A stretch of 64,000 bases of DNA from Auanema rhodensis. Its lineage: Eukaryota > Nematoda > Chromadorea > Rhabditida > Rhabditidae. This document shows, one piece after another, positions 24,925-39,800 of this stretch. Under the pieces are notes generated by a model. The model ran no database searches. It was not told the origin of the DNA and was given only the letters and a program-made list of their open reading frames with translations. The position numbers and the translations under genes are program-made. Location of the stretch: positions 434,001-498,000 of the forward strand of contig OZ059897.1 in the NCBI GenBank assembly GCA_964057225.1. The letters are read 5' to 3'. How positions within the stretch are numbered: position 1 is the stretch's first letter; each line of letters opens with the position of its first letter.

Positions 24925-27900
24925 AGTAAAGTGCATTCGATGCGGATTTTTAAGCTGGGTCGATCTGTGTTATCAGATTTGCGCTAGCTTAAAAATGCAC
25001 CGAGATATCAACTGATATAGGTTCACACTTATATCCTCGATTTTCACCGTGAAGAATTAATTTTTTTGTTGAATAACAATGTCCATCGTCTTTGTCTTGA
25101 AAAAAGGAATCTAAAAACATCTACTTTTTGTGAAATTATTTTGAAATTTTTCGGGAAACTTTTTGTCAAAATGTTTTTGGAAGCAATGTTGAGTGTACAT
25201 GGAAACTCAACATACACTAATGCATCATTTTTCAAACGATCATAACTAATTTTTGTATTGAGCGTTTCTCCATGTAGTAAAGTGCATTCGATGCGGATTT
25301 TTAAGCTGCGTCGATCTGTGTTATCAGATTTGCGCTAGCTTAAAAATGCACCGAGATATCAACTGATATAAGTTCACACTTATATCCTCGCTTTTCACCC
25401 TGAAGAATCAATTTTTTTGTTGAATAACAATGTCCATCGTCTTTGTCTTGAAAAAAGGAATCTAAAAACATCTACTTTTTGTGAAATTATTTTGAAATTT
25501 TTCGGGAAACTTTTTGTCAAAATGTTTTTGGAAGCAATGTTGAGTGTACATGGAAACTCAACATACACTAATGCATCATTTTTCAAACGATCATAACTAA
25601 TTTTTGTATTAAGCGTTTCTCAATGTAGTATAGTGCATTCGATGCGGGTTTTTAAGCTGCGTCGATCTGTGTTATCAGATTTGAGCTGGCTTGAAGATGC
25701 ACCGAGATATCAACTGATAAAGGTTCACACTTATATCCTCGATTTTCACCGTGAAGAATTAATTTTTTTGTTGAATAACAATGTCCATCGTCTTTGTCTT
25801 GAAAACAGAAATCTGAAAACATCTACTTTTTGTGAAATTATTTTGAAATTTTTCGGGAAACTTTTCTCAAAATGTTTTTGGAAGCAATGTTGAGTGTACA
25901 TGGAAACTCAACATACACTAATGCATCATTTTTCAAACGATCATAACTAATTTTTGTATTGAGCGTTTCTTAATGTAGTATAGTGCATTCGATGCGGATT
26001 TTTAAGCTGGGTCGATCTGTGTTATCAGATTTGCGCTAGCCTAAAAATGCACCGAGATATCAACTGATATAGGTTCACATTTATATCCTCGATTTTCACC
26101 GTGAAGAATTAATTTTTTTGTTGAATAACAATGTCCATCGTTTTTGTCTTGAAAAAAGGAATCTAAAAACATCTACTTTTTGTGAAATTATTTTGAAATT
26201 TTTCGGGAAAATTTTTGTCAAAATGTTTTTGGAAGCAATGTTGAGTGTACATGGAAACTCAACATACACTAATGCATCATTTTTCAAACGATCATAACTA
26301 ATTTTTGTATTAAGCTTTTCTTAATGTAGTATAGTGCATTCGATGCGGATTTTTAAGCTGCGTCGATCTGTGTTATCAGATTTGCGCTAGCTTAAAAATG
26401 CACCGAGATATCAACTGATATAAGTTCACACTTATATCCTCGATTTTCACCCTGAAGAATTAATTTTTTTGTTGAATAACAATGTCCATCGTCTTTGTCT
26501 TGAAAAAAGGAATCTAAAAACATCTACTTTTTGTGAAATTATTTTGAAATTTTTCGGGAAAATTTTTGTCAAAATGTTTTTGGAAGCAATGTTGAGTGTA
26601 CATGGAAACTCAACATACACTAATGCATCATTTTTCAAACGATCATAACTAATTTTTGTATTGAGTGTTTCTTAATGTAGTATAGTGCATTCGATGCGGA
26701 TTTTTAAGCTGGGTCGATCTGTGTTATCAGATTTGCGCTAGCTTAAAAATGCACCGAGATATCAACTGATATAGGTTCACACTTATATCCTCGATTTTCA
26801 CCGTGAAGAATTAATTTTTTTGTTGAATAACAATGTCCATCGTCTTTGTCTTGAAAAAAGGAATCTAAAAACATCTACTTTTTGTGAAATTATTTTGAAA
26901 TTTTTCGGGAAACTTTTTGTCAAAATGTTTTTGGAAGCAATGTTGAGTGTACATGGAAACTCAACATACACTAATGCATCATTTTTCAAACGATCATAAC
27001 CAATTTTTGTATTGAGCGTTTCTCCATGTAGTAAAGTGCATTCGATGCGGATTTTTAAGCTGCGTCGATCTGTGTTATCAGATTTGCGCTAGCTTAAAAA
27101 TGCACCGAGATATCAACTGATATAAGTTCACACTTATATCCTCGATTTTCACCGTGCAGAATTAATTTTTTTGTTGAATAACAATGTCCATCGTCTTTAT
27201 CTTGAAAAAAGGAATCTAAAAACATCTACTTTTTGTGAAATTATTTTGAAATTTTTCGGGAAACTTTTTGTCAAAATGTTTTTGGAAGCAATGTTGAGTG
27301 TACATGGAAACTCAACATACACTAATGCATCATTTTTCAAACGATCATAACTAATTTTTGTATTGAGCGTTTCTTAATGTAGTATAGTGCATTCGATGCG
27401 GATTTTTAAGCTGGGTCGATCTGTGTTATCAGATTTGCGCTAGCTTAAAAATGCACCGAGATATCAACTGATATAGGTTCACACTTATATCCTCGATTTT
27501 CACCGTGAAGAATTAATTTTTTTGTTGAATAACAATGTCCATCGTCTTTGTCTTGAAAAAAGGAATCTAAAAACATCTACTTTTTGTGAAATTATTTTGA
27601 AATTTTTCGGGAAACTTTTTGTCAAAATGTTTTTGGAAGCAATGTTGAGTGTACATGGAAACTCAACATACACTAATGCATCATTTTTCAAACGATCATA
27701 ACTAATTTTTGTATTGAGCGTTTCTCCATGTAGTAAAGTGCATTCGATGCGGATTTTTAAGCTGCGTCGATCTGTGTTATCAGATTTGCGCTAGCTTAAA
27801 AATGCACCGAGATATCAACTGATATAAGTTCACACTTATATCCTCGCTTTTCACCCTGAAGAATCAATTTTTTTGTTGAATAACAATGTCCATCGTCTTT

Positions 27901-29135
27901 GTCTTGAAAAAAGGAATCTAAAAACATCTACTTTTTGTGAAATTATTTTGAAATTTTTCGGGAAACTTTTTGTCAAAATGTTTTTGGAAGCAATGTTGAG
28001 TGTACATGGAAACTCAACATACACTAATGCATCATTTTTCAAACGATCATAACTAATTTTTGTATTGAGCGTTTCTTAATGTAGTATAGTGCATTCGATG
28101 CGGATTTTTAAGCTGGGTCGATCTGTGTTATCAGATTTGCGCTAGCCTAAAAATGCACCGAGATATCAACTGATATAGGTTCACATTTATATCCTCGATT
28201 TTCACCGTGAAGAATTAATTTTTTTGTTGAATAACAATGTCCATCGTTTTTGTCTTGAAAAAAGGAATCTAAAAACATCTACTTTTTGTGAAATTATTTT
28301 GAAATTTTTCGGGAAAATTTTTGTCAAAATGTTTTTGGAAGCAATGTTGAGTGTACATGGAAACTCAACATACACTAATGCATCATTTTTCAAACGATCA
28401 TAACTAATTTTTGTATTAAGCTTTTCTTAATGTAGTATAGTGCATTCGATGCGGATTTTTAAGCTGCGTCGATCTGTGTTATCAGATTTGCGCTAGCTTA
28501 AAAATGCACCGAGATATCAACTGATATAAGTTCACACTTATATCCTCGATTTTCACCCTGAAGAATTAATTTTTTTGTTGAATAACAATGTCCATCGTCT
28601 TTGTCTTGAAAAAAGGAATCTAAAAACATCTACTTTTTGTGAAATTATTTTGAAATTTTTCGGGAAAATTTTTGTCAAAATGTTTTTGGAAGCAATGTTG
28701 AGTGTACATGGAAACTCAACATACACTAATGCATCATTTTTCAAACGATCATAACTAATTTTTGTATTGAGCGTTTCTCCATGTAGTAAAGTGCATTCGA
28801 TGCGGATTTTTAAGCTGCGTCGATCTGTGTTATCAGATTTGCGCTAGCTTAAAAATGCACCGAGATATCAACTGATATAAGTTCACACTTATATCCTCGA
28901 TTTTCACCGTGCAGAATTAATTTTTTTGTTGAATAACAATGTCCATCGTCTTTATCTTGAAAAAAGGAATCTAAAAACATCTACTTTTTGTGAAATTATT
29001 TTGAAATTTTTCGGGAAACTTTTTGTCAAAATGTTTTTGGAAGCAATGTTGAGTGTACATGGAAACTCAACATACACTAATGCATCATTTTTCAAACGAT
29101 CATAACTAATTTTTGTATTGAGCGTTTCTTAATGT
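24925..29135 (+). repeat. Satellite 1 HOR, 12-mer of 4211 bp (copy 1)
   Basis: Twelve monomers in a fixed order of subtypes, one of them 350 bp long (25627), which gives 4211 rather than 4212 bp. The order includes the cgcttttcaccctgaagaatc subtype (monomers 2 and 9), the 350-bp subtype (3), the catcgtttttgtcttg subtype (4 and 10) and the gtgcagaatt/tttatcttg subtype (7 and 12). Several monomers carry gtagtaaag at their start. A private change (cataaccaattt near 27000) sits in monomer 6 and also at the same phase in copy 2. Confidence 0.85.
25627..25976 (+). repeat. 350-bp satellite 1 subtype with the forward frame opened (copy 1 of 5)
   Basis: This monomer differs from consensus at gatgcgggttt, tttgagctggcttgaagatg, ctgataaagg, gaaaacagaaatctg and a one-base deletion in the cttttctcaaaatg region. 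In the forward frame the consensus monomer has two early TAG stops, in gcgctagctt and gatatagg. Here they read TGG and AAG, so the frame is open for 86 codons from a GTG at 25633, or 83 from the ATG at 25642, ending at TGA 25891-25893. The deletion then shifts the frame. No known protein domain is recognised. I treat it as a repeat subtype, not a gene. Confidence 0.8.
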
Positions 29136-31591
29136 AGTATAGTGCATTCGATGCGGATTTTTAAGCTGGGTCGATCTGTGTTATCAGATTTGCGCTAGCT
29201 TAAAAATGCACCGAGATATCAACTGATATAGGTTCACACTTATATCCTCGATTTTCACCGTGAAGAATTAATTTTTTTGTTGAATAACAATGTCCATCGT
29301 CTTTGTCTTGAAAAAAGGAATCTAAAAACATCTACTTTTTGTGAAATTATTTTGAAATTTTTCGGGAAACTTTTTGTCAAAATGTTTTTGGAAGCAATGT
29401 TGAGTGTACATGGAAACTCAACATACACTAATGCATCATTTTTCAAACGATCATAACTAATTTTTGTATTGAGCGTTTCTCCATGTAGTAAAGTGCATTC
29501 GATGCGGATTTTTAAGCTGCGTCGATCTGTGTTATCAGATTTGCGCTAGCTTAAAAATGCACCGAGATATCAACTGATATAAGTTCACACTTATATCCTC
29601 GCTTTTCACCCTGAAGAATCAATTTTTTTGTTGAATAACAATGTCCATCGTCTTTGTCTTGAAAAAAGGAATCTAAAAACATCTACTTTTTGTGAAATTA
29701 TTTTGAAATTTTTCGGGAAACTTTTTGTCAAAATGTTTTTGGAAGCAATGTTGAGTGTACATGGAAACTCAACATACACTAATGCATCATTTTTCAAACG
29801 ATCATAACTAATTTTTGTATTAAGCGTTTCTCAATGTAGTATAGTGCATTCGATGCGGGTTTTTAAGCTGCGTCGATCTGTGTTATCAGATTTGAGCTGG
29901 CTTGAAGATGCACCGAGATATCAACTGATAAAGGTTCACACTTATATCCTCGATTTTCACCGTGAAGAATTAATTTTTTTGTTGAATAACAATGTCCATC
30001 GTCTTTGTCTTGAAAACAGAAATCTGAAAACATCTACTTTTTGTGAAATTATTTTGAAATTTTTCGGGAAACTTTTCTCAAAATGTTTTTGGAAGCAATG
30101 TTGAGTGTACATGGAAACTCAACATACACTAATGCATCATTTTTCAAACGATCATAACTAATTTTTGTATTGAGCGTTTCTTAATGTAGTATAGTGCATT
30201 CGATGCGGATTTTTAAGCTGGGTCGATCTGTGTTATCAGATTTGCGCTAGCTTAAAAATGCACCGAGATATCAACTGATATAGGTTCACATTTATATCCT
30301 CGATTTTCACCGTGAAGAATTAATTTTTTTGTTGAATAACAATGTCCATCGTTTTTGTCTTGAAAAAAGGAATCTAAAAACATCTACTTTTTGTGAAATT
30401 ATTTTGAAATTTTTCGGGAAAATTTTTGTCAAAATGTTTTTGGAAGCAATGTTGAGTGTACATGGAAACTCAACATACACTAATGCATCATTTTTCAAAC
30501 GATCATAACTAATTTTTGTATTAAGCTTTTCTTAATGTAGTATAGTGCATTCGATGCGGATTTTTAAGCTGCGTCGATCTGTGTTATCAGATTTGCGCTA
30601 GCTTAAAAATGCACCGAGATATCAACTGATATAAGTTCACACTTATATCCTCGATTTTCACCCTGAAGAATTAATTTTTTTGTTGAATAACAATGTCCAT
30701 CGTCTTTGTCTTGAAAAAAGGAATCTAAAAACATCTACTTTTTGTGAAATTATTTTGAAATTTTTCGGGAAAATTTTTGTCAAAATGTTTTTGGAAGCAA
30801 TGTTGAGTGTACATGGAAACTCAACATACACTAATGCATCATTTTTCAAACGATCATAACTAATTTTTGTATTAAGCTTTTCTTAATGTAGTATAGTGCA
30901 TTCGATGCGGATTTTTAAGCTGCGTCGATCTGTGTTATCAGATTTGCGCTAGCTTAAAAATGCACCGAGATATCAACTGATATAAGTTCACACTTATATC
31001 CTCGATTTTCACCCTGAAGAATTAATTTTTTTGTTGAATAACAATGTCCATCGTCTTTGTCTTGAAAAAAGGAATCTAAAAACATCTACTTTTTGTGAAA
31101 TTATTTTGAAATTTTTCGGGAAAATTTTTGTCAAAATGTTTTTGGAAGCAATGTTGAGTGTACATGGAAACTCAACATACACTAATGCATCATTTTTCAA
31201 ACGATCATAACTAATTTTTGTATTGAGCGTTTCTCCATGTAGTAAAGTGCATTCGATGCGGATTTTTAAGCTGCGTCGATCTGTGTTATCAGATTTGCGC
31301 TAGCTTAAAAATGCACCGAGATATCAACTGATATAAGTTCACACTTATATCCTCGATTTTCACCGTGCAGAATTAATTTTTTTGTTGAATAACAATGTCC
31401 ATCGTCTTTATCTTGAAAAAAGGAATCTAAAAACATCTACTTTTTGTGAAATTATTTTGAAATTTTTCGGGAAACTTTTTGTCAAAATGTTTTTGGAAGC
31501 AATGTTGAGTGTACATGGAAACTCAACATACACTAATGCATCATTTTTCAAACGATCATAACTAATTTTTGTATTGAGCGTTTCTTAATGT
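29136..31591 (+). repeat. Satellite 1 HOR, shortened 7-mer of 2456 bp
   Basis: This block starts with the same five monomers as the 12-mer, including the 350-bp subtype at 29838, then has one extra copy of the fifth subtype (30890) and ends with the twelfth. Monomers 6 to 11 of the 12-mer are therefore missing. It lies between the two full 12-mers and is best explained as an unequal-exchange product. The mechanism is inference; the order of subtypes is directly seen. Confidence 0.8.
29838..30187 (+). repeat. 350-bp satellite 1 subtype (copy 2 of 5)
   Basis: It carries the same private changes as the copy at 25627, including the opened forward frame (29844-30104) and the one-base deletion. 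It is the third monomer of the shortened 7-mer block. Confidence 0.8.
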
Positions 31592-34500
31592 AGTATAGTG
31601 CATTCGATGCGGATTTTTAAGCTGGGTCGATCTGTGTTATCAGATTTGCGCTAGCTTAAAAATGCACCGAGATATCAACTGATATAGGTTCACACTTATA
31701 TCCTCGATTTTCACCGTGAAGAATTAATTTTTTTGTTGAATAACAATGTCCATCGTCTTTGTCTTGAAAAAAGGAATCTAAAAACATCTACTTTTTGTGA
31801 AATTATTTTGAAATTTTTCGGGAAACTTTTTGTCAAAATGTTTTTGGAAGCAATGTTGAGTGTACATGGAAACTCAACATACACTAATGCATCATTTTTC
31901 AAACGATCATAACTAATTTTTGTATTGAGCGTTTCTCCATGTAGTAAAGTGCATTCGATGCGGATTTTTAAGCTGCGTCGATCTGTGTTATCAGATTTGC
32001 GCTAGCTTAAAAATGCACCGAGATATCAACTGATATAAGTTCACACTTATATCCTCGCTTTTCACCCTGAAGAATCAATTTTTTTGTTGAATAACAATGT
32101 CCATCGTCTTTGTCTTGAAAAAAGGAATCTAAAAACATCTACTTTTTGTGAAATTATTTTGAAATTTTTCGGGAAACTTTTTGTCAAAATGTTTTTGGAA
32201 GCAATGTTGAGTGTACATGGAAACTCAACATACACTAATGCATCATTTTTCAAACGATCATAACTAATTTTTGTATTAAGCGTTTCTCAATGTAGTATAG
32301 TGCATTCGATGCGGGTTTTTAAGCTGCGTCGATCTGTGTTATCAGATTTGAGCTGGCTTGAAGATGCACCGAGATATCAACTGATAAAGGTTCACACTTA
32401 TATCCTCGATTTTCACCGTGAAGAATTAATTTTTTTGTTGAATAACAATGTCCATCGTCTTTGTCTTGAAAACAGAAATCTGAAAACATCTACTTTTTGT
32501 GAAATTATTTTGAAATTTTTCGGGAAACTTTTCTCAAAATGTTTTTGGAAGCAATGTTGAGTGTACATGGAAACTCAACATACACTAATGCATCATTTTT
32601 CAAACGATCATAACTAATTTTTGTATTGAGCGTTTCTTAATGTAGTATAGTGCATTCGATGCGGATTTTTAAGCTGGGTCGATCTGTGTTATCAGATTTG
32701 CGCTAGCTTAAAAATGCACCGAGATATCAACTGATATAGGTTCACATTTATATCCTCGATTTTCACCGTGAAGAATTAATTTTTTTGTTGAATAACAATG
32801 TCCATCGTTTTTGTCTTGAAAAAAGGAATCTAAAAACATCTACTTTTTGTGAAATTATTTTGAAATTTTTCGGGAAAATTTTTGTCAAAATGTTTTTGGA
32901 AGCAATGTTGAGTGTACATGGAAACTCAACATACACTAATGCATCATTTTTCAAACGATCATAACTAATTTTTGTATTAAGCTTTTCTTAATGTAGTATA
33001 GTGCATTCGATGCGGATTTTTAAGCTGCGTCGATCTGTGTTATCAGATTTGCGCTAGCTTAAAAATGCACCGAGATATCAACTGATATAAGTTCACACTT
33101 ATATCCTCGATTTTCACCCTGAAGAATTAATTTTTTTGTTGAATAACAATGTCCATCGTCTTTGTCTTGAAAAAAGGAATCTAAAAACATCTACTTTTTG
33201 TGAAATTATTTTGAAATTTTTCGGGAAAATTTTTGTCAAAATGTTTTTGGAAGCAATGTTGAGTGTACATGGAAACTCAACATACACTAATGCATCATTT
33301 TTCAAACGATCATAACTAATTTTTGTATTGAGTGTTTCTTAATGTAGTATAGTGCATTCGATGCGGATTTTTAAGCTGGGTCGATCTGTGTTATCAGATT
33401 TGCGCTAGCTTAAAAATGCACCGAGATATCAACTGATATAGGTTCACACTTATATCCTCGATTTTCACCGTGAAGAATTAATTTTTTTGTTGAATAACAA
33501 TGTCCATCGTCTTTGTCTTGAAAAAAGGAATCTAAAAACATCTACTTTTTGTGAAATTATTTTGAAATTTTTCGGGAAACTTTTTGTCAAAATGTTTTTG
33601 GAAGCAATGTTGAGTGTACATGGAAACTCAACATACACTAATGCATCATTTTTCAAACGATCATAACCAATTTTTGTATTGAGCGTTTCTCCATGTAGTA
33701 AAGTGCATTCGATGCGGATTTTTAAGCTGCGTCGATCTGTGTTATCAGATTTGCGCTAGCTTAAAAATGCACCGAGATATCAACTGATATAAGTTCACAC
33801 TTATATCCTCGATTTTCACCGTGCAGAATTAATTTTTTTGTTGAATAACAATGTCCATCGTCTTTATCTTGAAAAAAGGAATCTAAAAACATCTACTTTT
33901 TGTGAAATTATTTTGAAATTTTTCGGGAAACTTTTTGTCAAAATGTTTTTGGAAGCAATGTTGAGTGTACATGGAAACTCAACATACACTAATGCATCAT
34001 TTTTCAAACGATCATAACTAATTTTTGTATTGAGCGTTTCTTAATGTAGTATAGTGCATTCGATGCGGATTTTTAAGCTGGGTCGATCTGTGTTATCAGA
34101 TTTGCGCTAGCTTAAAAATGCACCGAGATATCAACTGATATAGGTTCACACTTATATCCTCGATTTTCACCGTGAAGAATTAATTTTTTTGTTGAATAAC
34201 AATGTCCATCGTCTTTGTCTTGAAAAAAGGAATCTAAAAACATCTACTTTTTGTGAAATTATTTTGAAATTTTTCGGGAAACTTTTTGTCAAAATGTTTT
34301 TGGAAGCAATGTTGAGTGTACATGGAAACTCAACATACACTAATGCATCATTTTTCAAACGATCATAACTAATTTTTGTATTGAGCGTTTCTCCATGTAG
34401 TAAAGTGCATTCGATGCGGATTTTTAAGCTGCGTCGATCTGTGTTATCAGATTTGCGCTAGCTTAAAAATGCACCGAGATATCAACTGATATAAGTTCAC

Positions 34501-35802
34501 ACTTATATCCTCGCTTTTCACCCTGAAGAATCAATTTTTTTGTTGAATAACAATGTCCATCGTCTTTGTCTTGAAAAAAGGAATCTAAAAACATCTACTT
34601 TTTGTGAAATTATTTTGAAATTTTTCGGGAAACTTTTTGTCAAAATGTTTTTGGAAGCAATGTTGAGTGTACATGGAAACTCAACATACACTAATGCATC
34701 ATTTTTCAAACGATCATAACTAATTTTTGTATTGAGCGTTTCTTAATGTAGTATAGTGCATTCGATGCGGATTTTTAAGCTGGGTCGATCTGTGTTATCA
34801 GATTTGCGCTAGCCTAAAAATGCACCGAGATATCAACTGATATAGGTTCACATTTATATCCTCGATTTTCACCGTGAAGAATTAATTTTTTTGTTGAATA
34901 ACAATGTCCATCGTTTTTGTCTTGAAAAAAGGAATCTAAAAACATCTACTTTTTGTGAAATTATTTTGAAATTTTTCGGGAAAATTTTTGTCAAAATGTT
35001 TTTGGAAGCAATGTTGAGTGTACATGGAAACTCAACATACACTAATGCATCATTTTTCAAACGATCATAACTAATTTTTGTATTAAGCTTTTCTTAATGT
35101 AGTATAGTGCATTCGATGCGGATTTTTAAGCTGCGTCGATCTGTGTTATCAGATTTGCGCTAGCTTAAAAATGCACCGAGATATCAACTGATATAAGTTC
35201 ACACTTATATCCTCGATTTTCACCCTGAAGAATTAATTTTTTTGTTGAATAACAATGTCCATTGTCTTTGTCTTGAAAAAAGGAATCTAAAAACATCTAC
35301 TTTTTGTGAAATTATTTTGAAATTTTTCGGGAAAATTTTTGTCAAAATGTTTTTGGAAGCAATGTTGAGTGTACATGGAAACTCAACATACACTAATGCA
35401 TCATTTTTCAAACGATCATAACTAATTTTTGTATTGAGCGTTTCTCCATGTAGTAAAGTGCATTCGATGCGGATTTTTAAGCTGCGTCGATCTGTGTTAT
35501 CAGATTTGCGCTAGCTTAAAAATGCACCGAGATATCAACTGATATAAGTTCACACTTATATCCTCGATTTTCACCGTGCAGAATTAATTTTTTTGTTGAA
35601 TAACAATGTCCATCGTCTTTATCTTGAAAAAAGGAATCTAAAAACATCTACTTTTTGTGAAATTATTTTGAAATTTTTCGGGAAACTTTTTGTCAAAATG
35701 TTTTTGGAAGCAATGTTGAGTGTACATGGAAACTCAACATACACTAATGCATCATTTTTCAAACGATCATAACTAATTTTTGTATTGAGCGTTTCTTAAT
35801 GT
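31592..35802 (+). repeat. Satellite 1 HOR, 12-mer of 4211 bp (copy 2)
   Basis: The same twelve subtypes in the same order as 24925-29135, offset by 6667 bp. The private change cataaccaattt appears at 33663-33674, exactly 6667 bp after its counterpart. Small differences exist: the gctagcctaaaa variant at 26036 is gctagcttaaaa at the matching site here, and copy 2 has ccattgtctttg in monomer 11 at 35259-35270. Confidence 0.85.
32294..32643 (+). repeat. 350-bp satellite 1 subtype (copy 3 of 5)
   Basis: It carries the same private changes as the copy at 25627 (frame 32300-32560). It is the third monomer of the second 12-mer. Confidence 0.8.
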
Positions 35803-36504
35803 AGTATAGTGCATTCGATGCGGATTTTTAAGCTGGGTCGATCTGTGTTATCAGATTTGCGCTAGCTTAAAAATGCACCGAGATATCAACTGATATAGGT
35901 TCACACTTATATCCTCGATTTTCACCGTGAAGAATTAATTTTTTTGTTGAATAACAATGTCCATCGTCTTTGTCTTGAAAAAAGGAATCTAAAAACATCT
36001 ACTTTTTGTGAAATTATTTTGAAATTTTTCGGGAAACTTTTTGTCAAAATGTTTTTGGAAGCAATGTTGAGTGTACATGGAAACTCAACATACACTAATG
36101 CATCATTTTTCAAACGATCATAACTAATTTTTGTATTGAGCGTTTCTCCATGTAGTAAAGTGCATTCGATGCGGATTTTTAAGCTGCGTCGATCTGTGTT
36201 ATCAGATTTGCGCTAGCTTAAAAATGCACCGAGATATCAACTGATATAAGTTCACACTTATATCCTCGCTTTTCACCCTGAAGAATCAATTTTTTTGTTG
36301 AATAACAATGTCCATCGTCTTTGTCTTGAAAAAAGGAATCTAAAAACATCTACTTTTTGTGAAATTATTTTGAAATTTTTCGGGAAACTTTTTGTCAAAA
36401 TGTTTTTGGAAGCAATGTTGAGTGTACATGGAAACTCAACATACACTAATGCATCATTTTTCAAACGATCATAACTAATTTTTGTATTAAGCGTTTCTCA
36501 ATGT

Positions 36505-36854
36505 AGTATAGTGCATTCGATGCGGGTTTTTAAGCTGCGTCGATCTGTGTTATCAGATTTGAGCTGGCTTGAAGATGCACCGAGATATCAACTGATAAAG
36601 GTTCACACTTATATCCTCGATTTTCACCGTGAAGAATTAATTTTTTTGTTGAATAACAATGTCCATCGTCTTTGTCTTGAAAACAGAAATCTGAAAACAT
36701 CTACTTTTTGTGAAATTATTTTGAAATTTTTCGGGAAACTTTTCTCAAAATGTTTTTGGAAGCAATGTTGAGTGTACATGGAAACTCAACATACACTAAT
36801 GCATCATTTTTCAAACGATCATAACTAATTTTTGTATTGAGCGTTTCTTAATGT
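36505..36854 (+). repeat. 350-bp satellite 1 subtype (copy 4 of 5)
   Basis: It carries the same private changes as the copy at 25627 (frame 36511-36771). It is the third monomer of the partial HOR that starts at 35803. Confidence 0.8.
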
Positions 36855-39800
36855 AGTATAGTGCATTCGATGCGGATTTTTAAGCTGGGTCGATCTGTGT
36901 TATCAGATTTGCGCTAGCTTAAAAATGCACCGAGATATCAACTGATATAGGTTCACATTTATATCCTCGATTTTCACCGTGAAGAATTAATTTTTTTGTT
37001 GAATAACAATGTCCATCGTTTTTGTCTTGAAAAAAGGAATCTAAAAACATCTACTTTTTGTGAAATTATTTTGAAATTTTTCGGGAAAATTTTTGTCAAA
37101 ATGTTTTTGGAAGCAATGTTGAGTGTACATGGAAACTCAACATACACTAATGCATCATTTTTCAAACGATCATAACTAATTTTTGTATTAAGCTTTTCTT
37201 AATGTAGTATAGTGCATTCGATGCGGATTTTTAAGCTGCGTCGATCTGTGTTATCAGATTTGCGCTAGCTTAAAAATGCACCGAGATATCAACTGATATA
37301 AGTTCACACTTATATCCTCGATTTTCACCCTGAAGAATTAATTTTTTTGTTGAATAACAATGTCCATCGTCTTTGTCTTGAAAAAAGGAATCTAAAAACA
37401 TCTACTTTTTGTGAAATTATTTTGAAATTTTTCGGGAAAATTTTTGTCAAAATGTTTTTGGAAGCAATGTTGAGTGTACATGGAAACTCAACATACACTA
37501 ATGCATCATTTTTCAAACGATCATAACTAATTTTTGTATTGAGTGTTTCTTAATGTAGTATAGTGCATTCGATGCGGATTTTTAAGCTGGGTCGATCTGT
37601 GTTATCAGATTTGCGCTAGCTTAAAAATGCACCGAGATATCAACTGATATAGGTTCACACTTATATCCTCGATTTTCACCGTGAAGAATTAATTTTTTTG
37701 TTGAATAACAATGTCCATCGTCTTTGTCTTGAAAAAAGGAATCTAAAAACATCTACTTTTTGTGAAATTATTTTGAAATTTTTCGGGAAACTTTTTGTCA
37801 AAATGTTTTTGGAAGCAATGTTGAGTGTACATGGAAACTCAACATACACTAATGCATCATTTTTCAAACGATCATAACTAATTTTTGTATTGAGCGTTTC
37901 TCCATGTAGTAAAGTGCATTCGATGCGGATTTTTAAGCTGGGTCGATCTGTGTTATCAGATTTGCGCTAGCTTAAAAATGCACCGAGATATCAACTGATA
38001 TAGGTTCACATTTATATCCTCGATTTTCACCGTGAAGAATTAATTTTTTTGTTGAATAACAATGTCCATCGTTTTTGTCTTGAAAAAAGGAATCTAAAAA
38101 CATCTACTTTTTGTGAAATTATTTTGAAATTTTTCGGGAAAATTTTTGTCAAAATGTTTTTGGAAGCAATGTTGAGTGTACATGGAAACTCAACATACAC
38201 TAATGCATCATTTTTCAAACGATCATAACTAATTTTTGTATTAAGCTTTTCTTAATGTAGTATAGTGCATTCGATGCGGATTTTTAAGCTGCGTCGATCT
38301 GTGTTATCAGATTTGCGCTAGCTTAAAAATGCACCGAGATATCAACTGATATAAGTTCACACTTATATCCTCGATTTTCACCCTGAAGAATTAATTTTTT
38401 TGTTGAATAACAATGTCCATCGTCTTTGTCTTGAAAAAAGGAATCTAAAAACATCTACTTTTTGTGAAATTATTTTGAAATTTTTCTGGAAAATTTTTGT
38501 CAAAATGTTTTTGGAAGCAATGTTGAGTGTACATGGAAACTCAACATACACTAATGCATCATTTTTCAAACGATCATAACTAATTTTTGTATTGAGTGTT
38601 TCTTAATGTAGTATAGTGCATTCGATGCGGATTTTTAAGCTGCGTCGATCTGTGTTATCAGATTTGCGCTAGCTTAAAAATGCACCGAGATATCAACTGA
38701 TATAGGTTCACACTTATATCCTCGATTTTCACCGTGAAGAATTAATTTTTTTGTTGAATAACAATGTCCATCGTCTTTGTCTTGAAAAAAGGAATCTAAA
38801 AACATCTACTTTTTGTGAAATTATTTTGAAATTTTTCGGGAAACTTTTTGTCAAAATGTTTTTGGAAGCAATGTTGAGTGTACATGGAAACTCAACATAC
38901 ACTAATGCATCATTTTTCAAACGATCATAACTAATTTTTGTATTGAGCGTTTCTCCATGTAGTAAAGTGCATTCGATGCGGATTTTTAAGCTGCGTCGAT
39001 CTGTGTTATCAGATTTGCGCTAGCTTAAAAATGCACCGAGATATCAACTGATATAAGTTCACACTTATATCCTCGCTTTTCACCCTGAAGAATCAATTTT
39101 TTTGTTGAATAACAATGTCCATCGTCTTTGTCTTGAAAAAAGGAATCTAAAAACATCTACTTTTTGTGAAATTATTTTGAAATTTTTCGGGAAACTTTTT
39201 GTCAAAATGTTTTTGGAAGCAATGTTGAGTGTACATGGAAACTCAACATACACTAATGCATCATTTTTCAAACGATCATAACTAATTTTTGTATTGAGCG
39301 TTTCTCCATGTAGTAAAGTGCATTCGATGCGGATTTTTAAGCTGGGTCGATCTGTGTTATCAGATTTGCGCTAGCTTAAAAATGCACCGAGATATCAACT
39401 GATATAGGTTCACATTTATATCCTCGATTTTCACCGTGAAGAATTAATTTTTTTGTTGAATAACAATGTCCATCGTTTTTGTCTTGAAAAAAGGAATCTA
39501 AAAACATCTACTTTTTGTGAAATTATTTTGAAATTTTTCGGGAAAATTTTTGTCAAAATGTTTTTGGAAGCAATGTTGAGTGTACATGGAAACTCAACAT
39601 ACACTAATGCATCATTTTTCAAACGATCATAACTAATTTTTGTATTAAGCTTTTCTTAATGTAGTATAGTGCATTCGATGCGGATTTTTAAGCTGCGTCG
39701 ATCTGTGTTATCAGATTTGCGCTAGCTTAAAAATGCACCGAGATATCAACTGATATAAGTTCACACTTATATCCTCGATTTTCACCCTGAAGAATTAATT